Assembly: GCA_025655575.1 (NCBI GenBank)
Contig: JAHXIP010000002.1
Coordinates: 186,001-250,000, forward strand
DNA: 64,000 bases
Direction of reading: 5' to 3'
Source of the DNA: Candidatus Thiodiazotropha sp. (ex Monitilora ramsayi)
Lineage (GTDB): Bacteria; Pseudomonadota; Gammaproteobacteria; Chromatiales; Chromatiaceae
Part shown: positions 17,390 through 29,084 of the stretch, piece after piece
Position numbering within the stretch: the first letter of the stretch is position 1
Layout of the letters: each line of letters opens with the position of its first letter
The notes under the pieces: model-generated
What the model was told of the DNA's origin: nothing
Seen by the model: the letters and a program-made list of their open reading frames with translations, nothing else
Database searches by the model: none
Program-made: the position numbers and the translations under genes

Positions 17390-18742
17390 TTAGCGAATCA
17401 ACCCGGCACCACTGCCTTTGAGATTAGCCTTCTTCATCAAGCCTTCGTATTGATGTGACATCAGATGCGCCTGCACCTGAGCCATGAAATCCATAACTAC
17501 CACCACTATGATGAGTAGCGATGTACCGCCGAAATAGAAGGGTACATTCCAACCGACGATAAGAAATTCCGGCAGCAGGCAAACCAGCGTGATGTAGATA
17601 GCGCCTGCCAGGGTCAGCCGAGACATTACCCCATCGATATACTTTGCAGTCTGCTCACCTGGGCGAATTCCAGGGATAAAAGCACCCGAACGTTTCAGGT
17701 TGTCAGCAGTCTCACGTGAGTTGAATACTAACGCCGTATAAAAGAAACAGAAGAAAATAATCGCGGCAGCATAAGCCATGACGTAAACGGGCTCACCAGG
17801 CGATAACTTCGAAAAGATATCTTGAATCCATCTTGTACCTTCCGTGTTACCAAAAAACTGCCCGAGGGTAGCAGGAAAAAGGATGATACTCGATGCAAAA
17901 ATCGGTGGGATTACACCAGCCATATTAAGTTTCAGAGGCAGGTGGGTGCTCTGAGCAGCAAGCATCTTTCTGCCCTGCTGACGCTTCGCATAATTAATAG
18001 TGATTCGTCGCTGCCCTCTTTCGACAAAAACGACGAAACCTGTCACTGCTATGGCTAGCACAAACAAAAGGAGAATAGTCAGTGCGTTCATCTCACCGGT
18101 TCGGGCCAGTTCCAACGTACCACCAATCGCCGCCGGTAAACCTGCAACGATGCCGGCGAAGATAATCATGGAAATACCGTTACCGATACCCCGTTCTGTA
18201 ATCTGCTCACCCAACCACATAAGAAACATAGTTCCGGTGACCAGTGATACGGTAGCTGTAACAATAAAACCGATGCCCTGGTTTATGACCACAGTTTCTC
18301 CACCAGCCGTCTGGCTCTGCAGGGCAATCGATATACCCACAGCCTGGAAAGTGGCCAGTACTACAGTGCCATAACGGGTGTACTGGGTTATCTTTCTACG
18401 ACCGGCCTCACCCTCTTTTTTCAATTGCTCGAGAGTGGGCACCACTGCAGACATCAACTGCATAATAATAGAGGCAGAGATGTAGGGCATGATACCAAGC
18501 GCGAATAGACTGGCACGTTCCAGCGCTCCGCCAGAAAACATGTTGAACATGTCCAGAATCGAGCCTTGCGTCTGTTCGAACAGTGCCGCGAGCGCAACAG
18601 GGTTGACGCCGGGAACTGGTATAAAGGTACCGATACGAAAAACCAGTAACGCACCAGCAACGAACAGCAGTCGCTGACGCAATTCGGTCAGTCGGCCCAT
18701 GCCGCTCAGTGCTCCCATTGTTGATGCGCCTTTGCCGGCCAT
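17390..18742 (-). CDS. secY: protein translocase subunit SecY
   Basis: Core of the Sec protein-conducting channel in the inner membrane. Its 450 residues have ten transmembrane helices. Typical segments are [53 protein letters not shown], the C4-C5 loop region [37 protein letters not shown], and [18 protein letters not shown]. It is in the spc operon between rplO and rpmJ. SecE is encoded in this window near nusG. Confidence 0.99.
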   Translation of the reverse strand: MAGKGASTMGALSGMGRLTELRQRLLFVAGALLVFRIGTFIPVPGVNPVALAALFEQTQGSILDMFNMFSGGALERASLFALGIMPYISASIIMQLMSAVVPTLEQLKKEGEAGRRKITQYTRYGTVVLATFQAVGISIALQSQTAGGETVVINQGIGFIVTATVSLVTGTMFLMWLGEQITERGIGNGISMIIFAGIVAGLPAAIGGTLELARTGEMNALTILLLFVLAIAVTGFVVFVERGQRRITINYAKRQQGRKMLAAQSTHLPLKLNMAGVIPPIFASSIILFPATLGQFFGNTEGTRWIQDIFSKLSPGEPVYVMAYAAAIIFFCFFYTALVFNSRETADNLKRSGAFIPGIRPGEQTAKYIDGVMSRLTLAGAIYITLVCLLPEFLIVGWNVPFYFGGTSLLIIVVVVMDFMAQVQAHLMSHQYEGLMKKANLKGSGAGLIR

Positions 18743-18744
18743 GG

Positions 18745-19176
18745 TTATTCTACCGAACCGCCAGCAGCTTCAATGGCTGCTTTTGCACCCTTGCTGACAC
18801 GTAAGCCAGTAAGCTTGACTGCACGATCAACACTACCAGAGGCAAAAACTTTGGCACGCTTGATCGACTTAGCGATCACACCCGCTTTTTTCAGCGTCTC
18901 CAGATTAATCTCATCACCTTCGACTTTACTGAGCTCACTCAAACGAACCTCAGCAGTCATCAAGGAGACCTGAGACACGAATCCGACTTTTGGCAGGCGA
19001 CGTTGAAGCGGCATCTGGCCACCCTCAAAGCCCACTTTATGAAAGCCACCAGAGCGTGACTTTTGACCTTTGTGTCCGCGCCCGGCTGTTTTTCCCAGTC
19101 CACTACCGATCCCGCGGCCGACGCGCTTACGATCTGACTTACTGCCCGGGGCAGGCTGCAATGTATTTAGTCGCAT
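18745..19176 (-). CDS. rplO: 50S ribosomal protein L15
   Basis: Late-assembly large-subunit protein of 143 residues. The glycine- and basic-rich N-terminus [20 protein letters not shown] with [20 protein letters not shown] is diagnostic. It ends two bases before secY, so translation of the two is probably coupled. Confidence 0.99.
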   Translation of the reverse strand: MRLNTLQPAPGSKSDRKRVGRGIGSGLGKTAGRGHKGQKSRSGGFHKVGFEGGQMPLQRRLPKVGFVSQVSLMTAEVRLSELSKVEGDEINLETLKKAGVIAKSIKRAKVFASGSVDRAVKLTGLRVSKGAKAAIEAAGGSVE

Positions 19177-19177
19177 G

Positions 19178-19366
19178 TTAGGCCTCCTCGACCTTGACCA
19201 TGTAGTTGACCTTGTTAACCATACCGCGCGTACAAGGCGTATCTTCTACCTCGACAGTCTGGTGCATCCGACGCAAGCCAAGGCCTTGCACACAAGCTTT
19301 ATGGCTCTTAAGGCGACCACTCACACTACGCACCAGGGTAACTTGCATCATTTTTTTGCCAGCCAT
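19178..19366 (-). CDS. rpmD: 50S ribosomal protein L30
   Basis: Large-subunit protein of 62 residues, with [20 protein letters not shown] and [17 protein letters not shown]. The gene lies between rpsE and rplO with spacers of 1-3 bases. Confidence 0.98.
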   Translation of the reverse strand: MAGKKMMQVTLVRSVSGRLKSHKACVQGLGLRRMHQTVEVEDTPCTRGMVNKVNYMVKVEEA

Positions 19367-19369
19367 GAC

Positions 19370-19876
19370 TTACCCCTGAATCTCTTCGACAGTTTTACCG
19401 CGCTTAAGCGCAACAGACTCAGCGTCTGCCATATTATTCAAGCCTTCAATAGTGGCACGTACGACATTGATAGGATTGTTTGTGCCGATACACTTAGCCA
19501 AGACGTTGTGCACACCCAGCACCTCAAAGACGGCCCGCATGGCGCCGCCTGCGATAATACCTGTACCTTCCGAGGCAGGCTGCATGTAGACCTTAGCTGC
19601 GCCATGCCTTCCAACGAGCGGGTACTGCAACGTAGAGCCGGACAACTTCACATCGACCATGTTCTTTCGAGCGGTCTCCATTGCCTTTTGAATGGCTATC
19701 GGCACCTCACGCGCCTTACCTGTACCAAAGCCAACTCGACCCTTGCCATCACCAACCACAGTCAGTGCAGAGAAGCCAAATTGACGGCCACCTTTCACCA
19801 CTTTTGCAACCCGGTTTACATTGATGAGCTTTTCTAACAGCTCGTCACCTTCAGGCTTTGCATTAAAATTCGCCAT
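19370..19876 (-). CDS. rpsE: 30S ribosomal protein S5
   Basis: Small-subunit body protein involved in mRNA entry and decoding accuracy. Its 168 residues contain the double-stranded-RNA-binding N-terminal domain ([20 protein letters not shown]) and the C-terminal domain ([20 protein letters not shown]). Sequence is ordinary for the family. Confidence 0.99.
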   Translation of the reverse strand: MANFNAKPEGDELLEKLINVNRVAKVVKGGRQFGFSALTVVGDGKGRVGFGTGKAREVPIAIQKAMETARKNMVDVKLSGSTLQYPLVGRHGAAKVYMQPASEGTGIIAGGAMRAVFEVLGVHNVLAKCIGTNNPINVVRATIEGLNNMADAESVALKRGKTVEEIQG

Positions 19877-19887
19877 ATTCCTGACCT

Positions 19888-20244
19888 TTAGAATTGAAGA
19901 CCGGCTTCACGCGCGGCATCGGCAAGCGCTTTGACACGCCCGTGGAAACGGAAGCCTGAGCGATCGAAAGCAACACTTTCAACACCGGCAGTTTTTGCAC
20001 GTTCAGCAATAAACTTGCCTACAACGGATGCTGCGCTGGCATTACCAGTCGCGCCATTGATCTCTCCTCGAACAGCCCTGTCCAGGGTTGAGGCGCTAGC
20101 CAGTACCTTCGAGCCATCCGCACTGATAACCTGTGCGTAGATGTGACGTGGAGTACGATACACAGAAAGTCTGTGCACACCCAGTTCGCGAATCTTGGCC
20201 CGCGTGCGGCGACCGCGACGTATACGTGATTCTTTCTTGTCCAT
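19888..20244 (-). CDS. rplR: 50S ribosomal protein L18
   Basis: 5S rRNA-binding protein of 118 residues in the central protuberance. Diagnostic stretches are [20 protein letters not shown] and the C-terminal [20 protein letters not shown]. Confidence 0.99.
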   Translation of the reverse strand: MDKKESRIRRGRRTRAKIRELGVHRLSVYRTPRHIYAQVISADGSKVLASASTLDRAVRGEINGATGNASAASVVGKFIAERAKTAGVESVAFDRSGFRFHGRVKALADAAREAGLQF

Positions 20245-20252
20245 CGTAATAC

Positions 20253-20786
20253 CTATTTCTTCTTGGCTTCTTTACGCACAACCTGCTCATCTGCGTAACG
20301 AACACCTTTACCTTTGTAAGGCTCTGGTGGACGAAAAGCGCGGATTTCCGCAGCCACCTGGCCAACGCGCTGCTTGTCACTACCGGAAACAACAATCTCA
20401 GTGGCAGAGGGAGTTGCAATGCTAATTCCCTCTGGTACCGGATAATCAATGGGATGTGAAAAGCCCAGATTCAGATTGAGAGCCTTACCGCCAGCCTGGG
20501 CACGATAACCCACACCAACAAGCTGAAGCTTTCTTTCGAAACCCTGTGTGACACCTGTCACCATGTTATTGACAAGCGCCCGCATGGTACCGGCCATCGC
20601 CCAGGATTGTTTATCTTCAGCCAAAGGCTTAACTGTCAGGGTGCTATTCTCCTCACTGAGTTCAATGGAAGGATGAATAGCCATGCCCAACTCGCCTTTA
20701 GGGCCTTTGATCGCTACAGACTGGCCATCTTTTTTGATAGTGACGCCAGACGGCAATGTAATAGGGTTCTTTGCTACACGTGACAT
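20253..20786 (-). CDS. rplF: 50S ribosomal protein L6
   Basis: Large-subunit protein of 177 residues close to the sarcin-ricin loop and elongation-factor site. It has two tandem alpha/beta domains. Motifs are [36 protein letters not shown] and the C-terminal [16 protein letters not shown]. The frame is open 13 codons further upstream into rpsH, but the ATG at 20786 has AAGGGGGGA before it and matches family starts. Confidence 0.99.
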   Translation of the reverse strand: MSRVAKNPITLPSGVTIKKDGQSVAIKGPKGELGMAIHPSIELSEENSTLTVKPLAEDKQSWAMAGTMRALVNNMVTGVTQGFERKLQLVGVGYRAQAGGKALNLNLGFSHPIDYPVPEGISIATPSATEIVVSGSDKQRVGQVAAEIRAFRPPEPYKGKGVRYADEQVVRKEAKKK

Positions 20787-20799
20787 TTTGAATCCCCCC

Positions 20800-21195
20800 T
20801 TACGCGACGAAGGCGACGACTTCACCGCCCTGTCCGATATCCCGAGCAGCCCGGTCTGTCATCACACCCTTAGAGGTGGATATGATCGCAACACCGAGAC
20901 CATCACGGACTTTAGGCAGCTCATCCCTACCCTTGTAGACGCGCAAACCAGGGCGGCTTACCCGTTTAATCAAGTCAATAACGGGGCGACCCTGAAAATA
21001 ACGCAATTCCAGTACCAAGGTCGGTTTACCTGCCTTGTCACTTACGTTCACTTCCTGGAGAAAACCTTCTTTTTTCAAGAGGTTGGCGATTGCCAGTTTC
21101 TGCTTGGATGATGGCAGCTCGACGATTGTCTTTTTAGCTGCTTGTCCGTTGCGGATGCGTGTAAGCATATCCGCGATGGGATCCGACATACTCAT
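20800..21195 (-). CDS. rpsH: 30S ribosomal protein S8
   Basis: Primary 16S rRNA-binding protein of 131 residues; in E. coli it is also the feedback repressor of the spc operon. Motifs are [18 protein letters not shown] and [20 protein letters not shown]. The first of two close ATG codons is chosen because TAGGAG lies seven bases before it. Confidence 0.99.
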   Translation of the reverse strand: MSMSDPIADMLTRIRNGQAAKKTIVELPSSKQKLAIANLLKKEGFLQEVNVSDKAGKPTLVLELRYFQGRPVIDLIKRVSRPGLRVYKGRDELPKVRDGLGVAIISTSKGVMTDRAARDIGQGGEVVAFVA

Positions 21196-21243
21196 TGATG
21201 AGCTCCTAAGGTCAGCCCGCCTTTACGACGCGATACCAAAAAT

Positions 21244-21269
21244 AGCAAAACCGGGCCACTTGAGCCCGG
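21244..21269 (-). terminator. terminator-like hairpin inside the spc operon, between rpsN and rpsH
   Basis: In the minus-strand transcript CCGGGC pairs with GCCCGG across a 7-base loop and is followed by UUUUGC then more U residues. It lies in an unusually long 94-base spacer. It may attenuate or process the mRNA rather than end it, because essential genes follow without a visible new promoter. Confidence 0.6.
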
Positions 21270-21289
21270 AAAAGCGCGAAATTATACTG

Positions 21290-21595
21290 TTACCAGCTTG
21301 CTTTTACAAGACCTGGTACGTCACCACGCATAGCCGCCTCTCGCAGCTTGTTGCGGCAAAGACCGAACTTACGATAGTAACCATGGGGACGACCTGTCAC
21401 CCTGCAGCGATTATGCTTTCTTGCAGGACTCGCGTCTCTCGGCAGTTTCTGCATCATCAGCGTTGCTTTTTCGATCTCTTCGAAGCTGCTGTTCGGGTTT
21501 TTGATCACAGCCTTAAGGGCTTCGCGTTTGGCGGCGAAGCGGTTTGCTGTTTTTGCACGCTTTGTTTCACGTGCGATCATGCTCTTTTTAGCCAT
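21290..21595 (-). CDS. rpsN: 30S ribosomal protein S14
   Basis: Small-subunit head protein of 101 residues, zinc-free long form: the C-terminus reads [20 protein letters not shown] with [19 protein letters not shown], lacking the CxxC pairs of the short zinc form. It lies between rplE and rpsH. Confidence 0.99.
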   Translation of the reverse strand: MAKKSMIARETKRAKTANRFAAKREALKAVIKNPNSSFEEIEKATLMMQKLPRDASPARKHNRCRVTGRPHGYYRKFGLCRNKLREAAMRGDVPGLVKASW

Positions 21596-21603
21596 ATCTG
21601 AAC

Positions 21604-22143
21604 TCAGTTCTTGAAAGGAAATTTAAAGGCTTCAAGGAGGGCGCGACCTTCCTCATCATTCTTTGCTGTAGTGGTAATTGTGATGTCCATACCACGCAGC
21701 GCATCAATCTTGTCGTAATCGATTTCCGGGAAAATGATCTGCTCTTTGACACCCATAGAGTAGTTTCCACGCCCATCAAATGCTTTAGCACTCATACCAC
21801 GAAAATCTCGTATACGTGGAATCGCAACGCTGATAAGACGATCTAGAAATTCGTACATCTGCTCTCTACGAAGAGTCACCTTACAGCCTATGGGCCATCC
21901 CTCTCTGACCTTGAAGCCAGCAATAGACTTACGGGCATGGGTGATAACCACTTTCTGGCCTGCAATCTTTTGCATGTCATTGACTGCAAATTCGAGAATC
22001 TTCTTGTCACCGATTGCCTCACCAACACCCATATTCAAGGTGATTTTAGTGATTTTCGGCACTTGCATGACGCTCTTAAACTGAAACTTGTCCATAAGAT
22101 CCTGGACAACCGTCTCTTTGTAGTGTTGCTGTAATCTAGCCAT
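21604..22143 (-). CDS. rplE: 50S ribosomal protein L5
   Basis: 5S rRNA-binding protein of 179 residues that forms bridge B1b with S13. Diagnostic stretches are [39 protein letters not shown] and [19 protein letters not shown]. Confidence 0.99.
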   Translation of the reverse strand: MARLQQHYKETVVQDLMDKFQFKSVMQVPKITKITLNMGVGEAIGDKKILEFAVNDMQKIAGQKVVITHARKSIAGFKVREGWPIGCKVTLRREQMYEFLDRLISVAIPRIRDFRGMSAKAFDGRGNYSMGVKEQIIFPEIDYDKIDALRGMDITITTTAKNDEEGRALLEAFKFPFKN

Positions 22144-22156
22144 GTCTTATCACGCC

Positions 22157-22477
22157 TTAGATATCAACGACTTCTTGATTCGATTTAAACACTCGAACCT
22201 TCTTGCCGTCTTCAAGAATTTTAAAGCCTACCCGATCACCCTTGTCAGTGGTCGGGTTGTAGAGGGCCACATTGGAAATGTGCAGCGGCATCTCTTTATC
22301 AAGAATACCACCTGGCTCACCCTTATTAGGGTTAGGCTTGGTATGCTTTTTTGCCATATTAACGTTTTCGACAACCAGGCGATCATTATCCAGGATCCGG
22401 GTAACGCTTCCGCGCTTTCCCTTATCTTTACCTGCAATGACGACTACCTCGTCACCCTTCTTTATCTTGTTTGCCAT
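22157..22477 (-). CDS. rplX: 50S ribosomal protein L24
   Basis: Assembly-initiator protein of 106 residues with an N-terminal KOW motif ([20 protein letters not shown]). It lies between rplN and rplE. Confidence 0.99.
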   Translation of the reverse strand: MANKIKKGDEVVVIAGKDKGKRGSVTRILDNDRLVVENVNMAKKHTKPNPNKGEPGGILDKEMPLHISNVALYNPTTDKGDRVGFKILEDGKKVRVFKSNQEVVDI

Positions 22478-22487
22478 TTATGTTGCC

Positions 22488-22856
22488 TCACAAAACTTCT
22501 GGAGCCAGCGAAATGATTTTCATAAAACGCTCACTCCTTAATTCACGGGTAACAGGGCCGAAAATACGTGTACCGATCGGCTGCAGGGTATTATTGAGTA
22601 ATACTGCTGCATTCGAATCAAAACGGATAACGGAGCCATCAGGACGACGTACGCCCTTTTTCGTGCGCACAACGACTGCGTTGTAAACATCACCTTTTTT
22701 AACTTTACCGCGTGGGATGGCATCTTTAACACTGACTTTTACAATGTCACCGATACCCGCATAGCGGCGATGAGAACCACCAAGCACTTTTATGCACTGA
22801 ACGCGCTTAGCGCCGCTGTTGTCAGCCACACTGAGGTTGGTCTGCATCTGAATCAT
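22488..22856 (-). CDS. rplN: 50S ribosomal protein L14
   Basis: Large-subunit protein of 122 residues in bridge B8, with [20 protein letters not shown] and [20 protein letters not shown]. First gene of the spc group; the gap to rpsQ is 53 bases, short for a separate promoter. Confidence 0.99.
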   Translation of the reverse strand: MIQMQTNLSVADNSGAKRVQCIKVLGGSHRRYAGIGDIVKVSVKDAIPRGKVKKGDVYNAVVVRTKKGVRRPDGSVIRFDSNAAVLLNNTLQPIGTRIFGPVTRELRSERFMKIISLAPEVL

Positions 22857-22909
22857 GGTATTGCCCTAATTCCAAATAGTTAGATTGGTCGCCTGCTTGA
22901 CAATAAATG

Positions 22910-23170
22910 TCAGCTAGCACGCTCCAGCACTTTCACCAAACGCCATGTCTTGGTTTTCGACAGGGGTCTACACTGCTCTACCATCACGGTATCGCCAATG
23001 TGACACTCATTTGTCTCATCATGCGCATGAACTTTGGTGGAACGACGTAAAAACTTTCCATAGACAGGATGCTTTACACGACGCTCGACAGAAACCGTGA
23101 TCGATTTATCCATCGCATCGCTGGTCACCTGGCCTACCAGTGTGCGGTTGTTGGATTCCTGTTCACTCAT
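22910..23170 (-). CDS. rpsQ: 30S ribosomal protein S17
   Basis: OB-fold primary 16S rRNA-binding protein of 86 residues ([20 protein letters not shown] then [20 protein letters not shown]). Start overlaps the rpmC stop by four bases (ATGA). Last gene of the S10 group. Confidence 0.99.
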   Translation of the reverse strand: MSEQESNNRTLVGQVTSDAMDKSITVSVERRVKHPVYGKFLRRSTKVHAHDETNECHIGDTVMVEQCRPLSKTKTWRLVKVLERAS

Positions 23171-23367
23171 GATGCATCACCCAACTGTTTTTCGTTCATA
23201 AGAGTTTTTATGCGCGCAATATCTTTTCGCACTTCATTCATGCGGGATGGACGTGATAATTGACCGGTTCCACGCTGCATGCGCAAGTTGAACTGTTCTT
23301 TCAGCAACTCATCAAGAGTTGTGTTCAGTTCATCCTGTGATTTTTGACGTAATTCTGTTGCTTTCAT
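23167..23367 (-). CDS. rpmC: 50S ribosomal protein L29
   Basis: Helical exit-tunnel protein of 66 residues ([38 protein letters not shown]). It forms part of the docking site for SRP and trigger factor. Its start overlaps the last base of the rplP stop. Confidence 0.99.
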   Translation of the reverse strand: MKATELRQKSQDELNTTLDELLKEQFNLRMQRGTGQLSRPSRMNEVRKDIARIKTLMNEKQLGDAS

Positions 23368-23780
23368 TACATCACCGTCCGCTTCACAAAGGTGGTGGAG
23401 ACAGGCAGCTTCGCTGAAGCTAGAGCAAATGCTTCGCGCGCCAGTTCTTCGGATATCCCTTCAATCTCATACAGCATTCGACCAGGCTGAATCTGCGCCA
23501 CCCAGTACTCAACATTACCCTTACCTTTACCCTGGCGAACTTCCAAGGGTTTCTTGGTAATGGGCTTATCAGGAAAAACACGGATCCAGATTTTCCCACC
23601 ACGCTTGACGTGTCGAGTTATCGCACGACGAGCGGACTCAATCTGACGAGCCGTGATTCGTCCACGACCAGTAGACTTCAATCCAAACTCACCGAAAGAG
23701 ACATCACTGCCCGCAAAGGCCAAACCGCGATTGCGTCCCTTATGCTGCTTGCGAAACTTTGTTCGTTTTGGCTGTAACAT
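23367..23780 (-). CDS. rplP: 50S ribosomal protein L16
   Basis: Protein of 137 residues near the A site. Diagnostic stretches are [20 protein letters not shown] and [20 protein letters not shown]. The arginine in the segment [16 protein letters not shown] corresponds to the region hydroxylated by YcfD in E. coli. Confidence 0.99.
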   Translation of the reverse strand: MLQPKRTKFRKQHKGRNRGLAFAGSDVSFGEFGLKSTGRGRITARQIESARRAITRHVKRGGKIWIRVFPDKPITKKPLEVRQGKGKGNVEYWVAQIQPGRMLYEIEGISEELAREAFALASAKLPVSTTFVKRTVM

Positions 23781-23783
23781 GAC

Positions 23784-24479
23784 TTACGACCTCTTTCCCG
23801 CCGGTGCAGCCTTAGTTTTAGGCTTAGGTTCGGCTTCCACTTCTTCGCGATCTCCAAAGACTTCACCTTTAAAGACCCAAACTTTTACACCAATAATGCC
23901 GTATGTCGTGTTGGCTTCTGCAAAACCATAATCGATATCGGCACGAAGTGTATGCAGGGGAACACGACCCTCGCGGTACCACTCCGATCGTGCGATTTCA
24001 GCACCGTTCAAACGGCCGCCGATATTTACCTTGATGCCACCAGCACCCAGACGCATAGCATTTTGAACAGAACGTTTCATGGCACGTCTAAACATGACAC
24101 GACGCTCGAGTTGCTGAGCAATACCTTCAGCAACAAGCTGGGCGTCAAGCTCTGGCTTGCGAATTTCTTCAATGCTCATGTGGACAGGAATGCCCATCAT
24201 GCTCGAGACTTCTGCCCTCAATGCATCAATGTCTTCACCTTTCTTTCCGATCACCAAACCCGGGCGAGCAGTATGAACAGTGATGTGCGCGTTATTGGCT
24301 GGGCGATCAATCTGAATACGACTGACTGAGGCCTGTGACAGACGCTTTTTCAGAAACTCACGTACTTCGAGATCGTTATTCAGCAGATCCGCATAATGCT
24401 TTGAATCTGCATACCACTTAGACGTCCAGTCTTTAACGATACCGAGTCGTATACCAGTTGGATGTACTTTCTGACCCAT
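23784..24479 (-). CDS. rpsC: 30S ribosomal protein S3
   Basis: mRNA-entry-tunnel protein of 231 residues with an N-terminal KH domain ([20 protein letters not shown]) and a C-terminal domain ([20 protein letters not shown]). The tail is lysine/proline/alanine rich ([17 protein letters not shown]). Confidence 0.99.
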   Translation of the reverse strand: MGQKVHPTGIRLGIVKDWTSKWYADSKHYADLLNNDLEVREFLKKRLSQASVSRIQIDRPANNAHITVHTARPGLVIGKKGEDIDALRAEVSSMMGIPVHMSIEEIRKPELDAQLVAEGIAQQLERRVMFRRAMKRSVQNAMRLGAGGIKVNIGGRLNGAEIARSEWYREGRVPLHTLRADIDYGFAEANTTYGIIGVKVWVFKGEVFGDREEVEAEPKPKTKAAPAGKRS

Positions 24480-24497
24480 TTCGGCCTCTCTTGCCTG

Positions 24498-24833
24498 TTA
24501 CTTTTCTGCGACAGTCACATTAATGTGACTGGTTCGCTTCAGAATCCGGGATGCACGGCCTTTAGCCCGAGCACGTATGCGCTTCATGGTAGGCCCTTCG
24601 TCCACACTGACGGCGGACACTTTCAACTCATCAATGTCAGCACCTTCATTGTGCTCGGCATTGGCAATAGCTGACTCAAGCACCTTTTTAACCAGCACGG
24701 CACCCTTTTTCTTGCTGAACGCAAGAATATTTAGCGCCTGCTCTACAGGTAAGCCACGAATCTGGTCTGCCACCAATCGCCCTTTCTGAGCTGAGATGCG
24801 GGCATGACGCAATTTTGCTGTTGTCTGCATCAT
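24498..24833 (-). CDS. rplV: 50S ribosomal protein L22
   Basis: Exit-tunnel protein of 111 residues with the family signature [20 protein letters not shown]. The beta-hairpin loop that lines the tunnel ([35 protein letters not shown]) looks intact. Confidence 0.99.
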   Translation of the reverse strand: MMQTTAKLRHARISAQKGRLVADQIRGLPVEQALNILAFSKKKGAVLVKKVLESAIANAEHNEGADIDELKVSAVSVDEGPTMKRIRARAKGRASRILKRTSHINVTVAEK

Positions 24834-24841
24834 CTAATCCT

Positions 24842-25114
24842 CTACTTGGACTTTCTATCCGCAGCGTGACCACGATAAGTACGAGTCTGTGCGAATTCAC
24901 CCAATTTATGTCCGACCATGTTCTCTGAGATCAGTACAGGGACATGCTGTTTACCATTGTGTACCGCAATGGTCAGACCTACCATTTCCGGCAAAACGAC
25001 TGATCTACGCGACCAGGTCTTGATCGGTCGTTTGTTGTTCTGAGCTACAGCATCTTCCACTTTCTTAGCAAGATGGTGGTCGATAAATGGCCCTTTTCTG
25101 ATTGAACGTGGCAC
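24842..25114 (-). CDS. rpsS: 30S ribosomal protein S19
   Basis: Small-subunit head protein of 90 residues: [40 protein letters not shown] and [20 protein letters not shown]. It lies between rplB and rplV. Confidence 0.99.
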   Translation of the reverse strand: MPRSIRKGPFIDHHLAKKVEDAVAQNNKRPIKTWSRRSVVLPEMVGLTIAVHNGKQHVPVLISENMVGHKLGEFAQTRTYRGHAADRKSK

Positions 25115-25133
25115 GACTCTAACCCCTAATCAT

Positions 25134-25961
25134 TTATTTACGATTTCGACGACGTACGATCATTTTGTTCGTACGCTTGTTAGTACGGGTCTTATAACCC
25201 TTGGTCGGCGTCCCCCAGGGAGAGACCGGGTGGCGACCACCAGATGTACGACCCTCACCACCACCATGCGGGTGATCAACCGGGTTCATTGCGACACCTC
25301 GCACGGTCGGACGAATACCCTTCCAGCGTGTTGCCCCAGCCTTACCCAGAGAGCGAAGATTGTGCTCTGAATTCGACACCTCACCGATGACTGCTCTGCA
25401 GTCTGCAGGTACCTTGCGCATCTCGCCGGAGCGAAGTCGCAGAGTGGCATGCTCGCCTTCACGGGCAACCAACTGAACTGATGCACCAGCAGAACGCGCC
25501 ATCTGCGCACCTTTGCCAGGCTTCATTTCAATACAATGTACGACAGATCCCATTGGGATGTTTCGTAACGGCAGGCAGTTACCCGTTTTAATAGGCGCTC
25601 CACTACCGGACTCGATCTTGTCTCCTGCCTGCAGATTGCTGGGTGCGATGATGTAAGAACGTTCACCATCCGCATAGCGAATCAGTGCAATATGAGCCGT
25701 CCTGTTAGGATCGTACTCAAGACGCTCGACAACTGCAGGTATACCTTCCTTGTTACGCTTGAAATCGATTACACGATAGCGCTGCTTGTGACCACCGCCA
25801 CGATGCCGTGTCGTGATGCGACCGTTGTTGTTACGACCACCTGACTTGCTCTTTTTTGCCAGCAGCGGACCATGTGGCTCGCCCTTATGCAGGTCGGCAT
25901 TGACAACCTTGACCACAAATCTGCGGCCTGCAGAGGTCGGTTTAGATTTTACGACTGCCAT
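25134..25961 (-). CDS. rplB: 50S ribosomal protein L2
   Basis: Protein of 275 residues needed for subunit association and peptidyl transferase structure. Diagnostic features are [40 protein letters not shown] and the conserved [20 protein letters not shown], whose His is the functionally critical one. Confidence 0.99.
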   Translation of the reverse strand: MAVVKSKPTSAGRRFVVKVVNADLHKGEPHGPLLAKKSKSGGRNNNGRITTRHRGGGHKQRYRVIDFKRNKEGIPAVVERLEYDPNRTAHIALIRYADGERSYIIAPSNLQAGDKIESGSGAPIKTGNCLPLRNIPMGSVVHCIEMKPGKGAQMARSAGASVQLVAREGEHATLRLRSGEMRKVPADCRAVIGEVSNSEHNLRSLGKAGATRWKGIRPTVRGVAMNPVDHPHGGGEGRTSGGRHPVSPWGTPTKGYKTRTNKRTNKMIVRRRNRK

Positions 25962-25984
25962 AATCCCAATCCTGTTTTAATTGC

Positions 25985-26281
25985 TTATGCGCCGGCCGCG
26001 AAATCAATTTCGCTACCAGGCTTAAGACGAACGTATGCTTTCTTCCAGTCAGAGCGTTTACCTTGGATATTGCCAAAACGCTTCTGCTTACCTTTCACAT
26101 TGACAACTTGTACGGAATCCACCTGAACCTCGAAAAGCTTTTCGACGGCCTTGGCTATTTCCCGCTTGGTTGCATCCGTGGCAACGCGAAAGGTGTACTG
26201 TTGATTGGCATCGGCAATAACACTGCTTTTTTCTGATACCAATGGGCTGAGCAGCACTTTCATGAGACGTTCGTTATTCAT
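25985..26281 (-). CDS. rplW: 50S ribosomal protein L23
   Basis: Exit-tunnel protein of 98 residues that docks trigger factor and SRP ([40 protein letters not shown]). Start overlaps the rplD stop by four bases (ATGA). Confidence 0.99.
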   Translation of the reverse strand: MNNERLMKVLLSPLVSEKSSVIADANQQYTFRVATDATKREIAKAVEKLFEVQVDSVQVVNVKGKQKRFGNIQGKRSDWKKAYVRLKPGSEIDFAAGA

Positions 26282-26889
26282 GCCAAGCGCTCCTCTAGTT
26301 TTTTCACCGCACCTTCTGTGACCATGACCTTTTCATAGGCAACCAGACTCACTGGATCGATATCATTTACCTCACAGATATCTACACCATATAGGTTACG
26401 CGCTGCAAGATAGAGATTTTCGTCCGGATTGACCGCCACGATCAGTACGTCACTCAGATCCATATCCTTCAGTTTTGAAACCAATTCTTTGGTCTTCGGC
26501 GCTGAGATATTGATCTCATCGACAACAATGAGACGTTCCTGACGATTCAACTCAGAGAGAATGGAGCGAATCGCACCTCGAAACATCTTGCGATTGACCT
26601 TCTGCGCAAAGTTACGCGGACTGGCCGCGAAATTCACACCACCACTACGCCAGATCGGACTCCTGCTGGTACCTGCACGCGCTCGACCCGTGCCTTTTTG
26701 GCGAAAAGGTTTTGCACCACCACCGCGAACGGCAGCCCGGTTCTTCTGTGCCTTGGTACCTGCACGCGCCGCAGCCATGTGGGCCGTCACTACCTGATGG
26801 ATCAGCGCTTCCTTAAAGTCAGCACCAAAGACCTCATCGGACACTTGAAGTGTCTGTGCACCTACAGCTGTTTGTACATTGAGATCCAT
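26278..26889 (-). CDS. rplD: 50S ribosomal protein L4
   Basis: Protein of 203 residues. In E. coli L4 is also the repressor of the S10 operon. The tunnel loop [20 protein letters not shown] and [20 protein letters not shown] are conserved. The frame is open to a GTG at 26898 that overlaps rplC, but the ATG at 26889 has a better-placed ribosome site and matches family starts. Confidence 0.98.
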   Translation of the reverse strand: MDLNVQTAVGAQTLQVSDEVFGADFKEALIHQVVTAHMAAARAGTKAQKNRAAVRGGGAKPFRQKGTGRARAGTSRSPIWRSGGVNFAASPRNFAQKVNRKMFRGAIRSILSELNRQERLIVVDEINISAPKTKELVSKLKDMDLSDVLIVAVNPDENLYLAARNLYGVDICEVNDIDPVSLVAYEKVMVTEGAVKKLEERLA

Positions 26890-26894
26890 GAAAG

Positions 26895-27545
26895 TCACCC
26901 TTTATTCTTCATCTTCACGGCGGGTGTGACGATGACATCACCACCTTTCGAGCCTGGAACAGCACCCTTCACCAGCAACAGATTGCGTTCAGTATCGACG
27001 CGAACCACTTCTAGGTTCTGCTGACAACGCTGTACTGCACCCATATGCCCGGCCATTTTCTTGCCTTTGAATACACGACCAGGTGTCTGACACTGACCGA
27101 TGGAACCCGGCGCACGATGAGACAGAGAGTTACCGTGAGTGGCATCCTGGGTACGGAAATTATGACGTTTCACACCACCCTGAAAACCCTTACCCTGAGT
27201 ACGTCCCCGCACATCGACCAACTGACCCGCCTCAAAGCGATCAATTTTAATTTCACTACCAACCTCGACACCTTCAAGGTCTGCAGCTTCTGCACGAAAC
27301 TCCCAGAGCCCACGACCCGCTTCCATACCCGCTTTGGCGAAGTGCCCGGTCTCGGGCTTACTTACACGAGTAGTTTTACGTGAGCCGGAAGTCACCTGAA
27401 CAGACAGGTAACCATCGCTCTCTTCACGTTTGAGTTGCGCAACAAGGTTAGGCGCAACCTCAATAACAGTAACAGGAACCGAAACACCCTCATCGGTGAA
27501 GACCCGGGTCATTCCTGCCTTTCGGCCGACTATTCCAATCGCCAT
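26895..27545 (-). CDS. rplC: 50S ribosomal protein L3
   Basis: Protein of 216 residues near the peptidyl transferase centre. Conserved parts are [17 protein letters not shown], the extension [20 protein letters not shown] and [20 protein letters not shown] with KMAGHMG. The Q in the segment SIGQCQTPG is the region methylated by PrmB in E. coli. Confidence 0.99.
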   Translation of the reverse strand: MAIGIVGRKAGMTRVFTDEGVSVPVTVIEVAPNLVAQLKREESDGYLSVQVTSGSRKTTRVSKPETGHFAKAGMEAGRGLWEFRAEAADLEGVEVGSEIKIDRFEAGQLVDVRGRTQGKGFQGGVKRHNFRTQDATHGNSLSHRAPGSIGQCQTPGRVFKGKKMAGHMGAVQRCQQNLEVVRVDTERNLLLVKGAVPGSKGGDVIVTPAVKMKNKG

Positions 27546-27555
27546 CTTCTTAACC

Positions 27556-27867
27556 TCAGTTCAGTTTGATCTGCACGTCTACGCCGGCAGCCAAATCGAG
27601 CTTCATTAACGCATCCACTGTCTTGTCCGTTGGCTCTACGATATCCAACAGGCGTTTGTGGGTACGAATCTCATACTGATCCCGCGCATCTTTATTGACA
27701 TGCGGAGAGATGAGTATGGTGAAACGCTCATTTTTTGTCGGCAGCGGAATCGGGCCACGCACCTGCGCACCTGTGCGCTTGGCAGTTTCCACGATTTCTC
27801 GTGCGGATTGATCGATCAGACGATGATCAAACGCTTTCAGACGAATTCGAATTCTCTGGTTAGCCAT
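27556..27867 (-). CDS. rpsJ: 30S ribosomal protein S10
   Basis: Small-subunit head protein of 103 residues, which also serves as NusE in antitermination with NusB. Motifs are [20 protein letters not shown] and [20 protein letters not shown]. Its ATG follows the tufA stop after only six bases, so there is no separate S10-operon leader here. Confidence 0.99.
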   Translation of the reverse strand: MANQRIRIRLKAFDHRLIDQSAREIVETAKRTGAQVRGPIPLPTKNERFTILISPHVNKDARDQYEIRTHKRLLDIVEPTDKTVDALMKLDLAAGVDVQIKLN

Positions 27868-27873
27868 TATCTC

Positions 27874-29064
<1,191 letters not shown>

Positions 29065-29084
29065 AGTGCTACCCCTATACCCGA

